Source: Candidatus Bathyarchaeota archaeon (GTDB lineage Archaea; Thermoproteota; Bathyarchaeia; Bathyarchaeales; Bathyarchaeaceae). Taken from it: 7,754 nucleotides of DNA. Where the stretch lies: NCBI GenBank assembly GCA_020356305.1, contig CP070636.1, positions 1,589,872-1,597,625 on the forward strand, given 5' to 3'. The notes under the pieces were generated by a model, which saw nothing but the letters and a program-made list of their open reading frames with translations, made no database searches and had not been told where the DNA came from. Both the position numbers and the translations under genes were made by a program. Below are positions 6,316 through 7,754 of this stretch, in pieces. Position 1 is the first letter of the stretch; each line of letters opens with the position of its first letter.

Positions 6316-6321
6316 CCTCCC
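6316..6321 (-). promoter_or_regulatory. SD deciding the TTG start of fumA
   Basis: GGGAGG on the minus strand sits 8 nt ahead of TTG 6307. With a transcript start near 6328-6330 the leader would be only about 20 nt. Confidence 0.65.
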
Positions 6322-6350
6322 AGAGAGCATAGGGTTGGAACGTTGGTTGA

Positions 6351-6360
6351 TATATTTTTT
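6351..6360 (-). promoter_or_regulatory. TATA box of the fum-tfr operon
   Basis: On the minus strand this reads AAAAAATATA, an AT-only block matching an archaeal TATA element, and its distance to the SD and start of fumA is as expected. No other promoter-like element was seen inside the operon, so fumA, fumB, tfrA and tfrB are probably one transcript. Confidence 0.5.
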
Positions 6361-6608
6361 GTGTATCACTTATTTAGGAGGTCACTCTTCGTTTCGGCTC
6401 CAAGTGGTTTAAGGGGAGAAATCCTGCAAGATTTCTTTCTATTCCAGATGGAGTTTCATAAAACTGAGATTCATGATGGAACACGATTCTAAACAGAAAA
6501 TGGTTGATGCTTCGGGGGTATGCTGACTTCATGAAAATGTTTGTTGTCTTTTCGTTGGGCTTCTATTGGGCTAGACGATTTGACGTAGTATAAGATGGCG
6601 TAAGGTTT
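6361..6608. other. intergenic region between the CBS gene and the fum operon
   Basis: There is no credible gene on either strand. It holds a perfect 7-bp inverted repeat (AGAAATC 6417-6423, GATTTCT 6430-6436, loop of six) that could be an operator or part of the end of the CBS transcript. A minus-strand T-rich patch (TTTTCTGTTT, about 6491-6500) is a weak candidate terminator for the CBS gene. Confidence 0.4.
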
Positions 6609-7013
6609 TTAGATCAAGTGCATATGTGACAGTTTTTCGATCAGTTCTATCGTTTTTTCATCAACGCTTGTGGCGCGAGCTATGTCAGTCAAGGTAACCA
6701 GACCTGCTAATTTGTTTCCTTCAACTATAGGCAGTTTTTTCACCTTGTTTTCAAACATAAGTCTCGTAGCTTCGACAAGTTCCATGTCTGACTTTCCAAC
6801 TATGACCTGTTTTGTCATTATATCAGAAACCTTGGTTTCCTTTGGATCCCTGCATTTTTCGAGGACTCTTTCAAGCATATCTCTTTCAGTTAGGACTCCA
6901 GCAATCTTGTCCTCGTAAACGACCACCAAACAACCTATTCGGTTCTTATTCATGAGTTTTACAGCGTCGTAAGCAGACGCATCTGCCTCAAGGGTAATAA
7001 CGTCTTTAACCAT
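6609..7013 (-). CDS. two-CBS-domain protein
   Basis: 134 residues, essentially two CBS domains and nothing else. CBS1 spans about 4-51 and ends in GVLTERD (39-45). CBS2 spans about 62-115, starts VSDIMTKQVIV and ends in GLVTLTD (104-110). The G-h-h-T-x-x-D phrase with its terminal Asp is the ribose/phosphate contact of adenosine-nucleotide-binding CBS modules. Family knowledge: stand-alone CBS pairs are common in archaea and sense AMP, ATP, NAD or SAM, usually regulating a partner enzyme or transporter; which ligand or partner applies here is unknown. An in-frame TAA just ahead of ATG 7013 fixes the start region, although the usual N-terminal VKDIM-like lead-in of CBS1 is shortened. It is transcribed away from thiT, with no operon partner in the window. 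Confidence 0.9.
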   Translation of the reverse strand: MVKDVITLEADASAYDAVKLMNKNRIGCLVVVYEDKIAGVLTERDMLERVLEKCRDPKETKVSDIMTKQVIVGKSDMELVEATRLMFENKVKKLPIVEGNKLAGLVTLTDIARATSVDEKTIELIEKLSHMHLI

Positions 7014-7069
7014 TATTTTTTAAATTTTCATAATCAACGCCTTCTGACAACCTACTAGAATGTGTGCAT

Positions 7070-7078
7070 TAATAAATC
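7070..7078 (-). promoter_or_regulatory. candidate TATA box of the CBS gene
   Basis: On the minus strand this reads ATTTATTAA and predicts a transcript start near 7048 and a leader of about 35 nt. The AT block next to the start codon (about 7014-7028) is too close to act as the TATA element. Confidence 0.35.
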
Positions 7079-7152
7079 TATTCAAGTGCAAATTCTTATT
7101 GAAAATTTGAATCAGAAATCAACTTTGAGATTAGACTTGTTCGACAACCAAA

Positions 7153-7160
7153 CTTAAATA
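7153..7160 (+). promoter_or_regulatory. TATA box of the TPP riboswitch-thiT transcript
   Basis: CTTAAATA matches the archaeal TATA element. The predicted transcript start at about 7180-7184 falls just at the 5' edge of the aptamer, so the RNA would consist of the riboswitch followed at once by the coding region. Confidence 0.55.
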
Positions 7161-7182
7161 TTAGGATGTTCTCTCTCGTACA

Positions 7183-7276
7183 GAGTTAAGGGGAGCTAGG
7201 TCAACCTGGCTGAGAGGACGACTGGTTAGTCGTCGACCCTTTGAACCTGATCCAGATAATACTGGCGGAGGGAGAA
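7183..7276 (+). ncRNA. TPP riboswitch (THI element)
   Basis: The conserved THI-box blocks are present in order. P2 is GGG 7191-7193 with CCC 7237-7239. P3 is GCUAGG 7195-7200 with CCUGGC 7205-7210, loop UCAA. The pyrimidine-binding CUGAGA is at 7210-7215. An optional P3a is a perfect 7-bp stem, 7217-7223 with 7228-7234, loop GGUU. ACCCUUUGAACCUGAU follows at 7236-7251. P5 is CCAG 7252-7255 with CUGG 7262-7265, and the pyrophosphate-side GCGGAGGGA is at 7265-7273. P4 pairs CCU 7246-7248 with AGG 7269-7271. P1 is weak, at most about three base pairs next to the aptamer. TPP binding should lower thiT expression. The gene start is only a few bases away, so control of translation is inferred. Confidence 0.96.
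7267..7272 (+). promoter_or_regulatory. SD of thiT embedded in the riboswitch
   Basis: GGAGGG is part of the universally conserved 3' element of the TPP aptamer and at the same time the only SD of thiT, 6 nt ahead of GTG 7279. Several of its bases are paired in P4 when the aptamer is folded, so ligand binding would directly hide the ribosome site. Confidence 0.75.
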
Positions 7277-7278
7277 TA

Positions 7279-7754
7279 GTGGGCGTAACTATCTCTGAAA
7301 CCAAGATAATTGCAGAAGCAACAACTTTGATTGCACTTTCGAGTGCTCTGTACTATACAAGTCGCACTTATCTTCCTTTTCTCCATCTTCCTGAAGGCGG
7401 TTCGATAACAGTTGCGAGCATGGTGCCCCTGTTTTGGTTTTCTCTGAGAAGAGGTCCGCGTTGGGGTGTTGAAGCGTGCACTGTTTATGGTTTAGTGCAT
7501 ATAGCATTAAGCGGCGGAGTGTATTATCCTACGCAAATCTTACTTGACTATCCTCTAGCTTTTGGGGCGCTAGGCTTAGCAGGTGCGTTTAAGACTCGCC
7601 CGCTTGTCGGAGTGACCGTTGGCATGACAGGCAGATTTGTGTTTCACTTCATCTCTGGCATCGTTTTCTTTGCGGCCTTTGCTTGGCCAGGATGGTCCCC
7701 GGTTGCATACTCAGCTGTATATAACGCAAGTTATTTGGTCCCAGAATTCATAGT
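7279..7754 (+). CDS. thiT: ThiT thiamine transporter S-component (3' end outside window)
   Basis: GTG start; 158 residues are visible of a family usually near 190. Seen: about five hydrophobic segments, the loop motif LPEGGSITVASMVP (37-50), LDYPLAFGALGLAG (89-102), GRFVFHFISG (118-127) and YSAVYNASYLVPE (144-156), all characteristic of ThiT/YuaJ. Family knowledge: ThiT is the membrane S-component that captures thiamine and docks on the shared ECF transporter module (EcfA, EcfA', EcfT), which is not in this window. H123, Y144 and N149 appear to correspond to thiamine-contact residues of the Lactococcus protein, whereas the tryptophan expected eight residues after the His is Phe here; this comparison is from memory. 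The TPP riboswitch directly upstream independently supports a thiamine role. The GTG is chosen for its 6-nt spacing from GGAGGG. Confidence 0.94.
   Translation, partial: MGVTISETKIIAEATTLIALSSALYYTSRTYLPFLHLPEGGSITVASMVPLFWFSLRRGPRWGVEACTVYGLVHIALSGGVYYPTQILLDYPLAFGALGLAGAFKTRPLVGVTVGMTGRFVFHFISGIVFFAAFAWPGWSPVAYSAVYNASYLVPEFI

Noticed and set aside
6470..6530. Short plus-strand frame starting ATGATGGAACAC
   Set aside because: It is only 17 codons, has no SD or promoter and no recognisable motif.
7169..7276. Pyrimidine tract 7169-7175 pairing with GGGAGAA 7270-7276 as an anti-SD
   Set aside because: The seven positions do pair, but the tract lies between the TATA box and the predicted transcript start, so it is probably not in the RNA.

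Overview
The window looks like a chromosomal segment of an uncultured archaeon of the TACK group, most plausibly Bathyarchaeia-like; this placement is inferred from gene content. The supporting signs are a Vps4/CdvC-like AAA ATPase end, a split (alpha/beta) class I fumarase, a TfrAB-type fumarate reductase, TATA-box promoters about 25 nt ahead of predicted transcript starts, and Shine-Dalgarno (SD) sequences of the GGAGG/GGUG type.

Layout. 1-595 (+): C-terminal 197 residues of an AAA ATPase. 596-1130: a gene-poor stretch with one good TATA box and one doubtful small ORF. 1131-1383 (+): a 50-residue zinc-ribbon gene with its own promoter, a perfect SD and a leader that folds into two abutting hairpins. 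1384-1514: convergent intergenic space. 1515-6307 (-): a tight metabolic operon, read right to left as fumarase alpha, fumarase beta, fumarate reductase flavoprotein (broken by an in-frame TGA), and iron-sulfur/CCG subunit, with a promoter near 6351-6360. 6609-7013 (-): a two-CBS-domain protein. 7153-7754 (+): TATA box, TPP riboswitch and the thiamine transporter S-component gene thiT, which runs off the window.

How the genes work together. Fumarase interconverts malate and fumarate. The TfrAB-like enzyme interconverts fumarate and succinate, passing electrons through one [2Fe-2S] and two [4Fe-4S] clusters and two heterodisulfide-reductase-type CCG domains. No membrane anchor is encoded beside it, so a soluble thiol-linked or otherwise unidentified electron partner is inferred. 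ThiT supplies thiamine and is controlled by its end product, TPP.

The points most worth attention are (1) an apparent 27-nt hairpin-forming in-frame insertion with a UGA in tfrA, exactly at the flavin-site histidine; (2) an archaeal TPP riboswitch whose conserved 3' element is itself the SD of thiT; and (3) the structured leader of the short zinc-ribbon gene.
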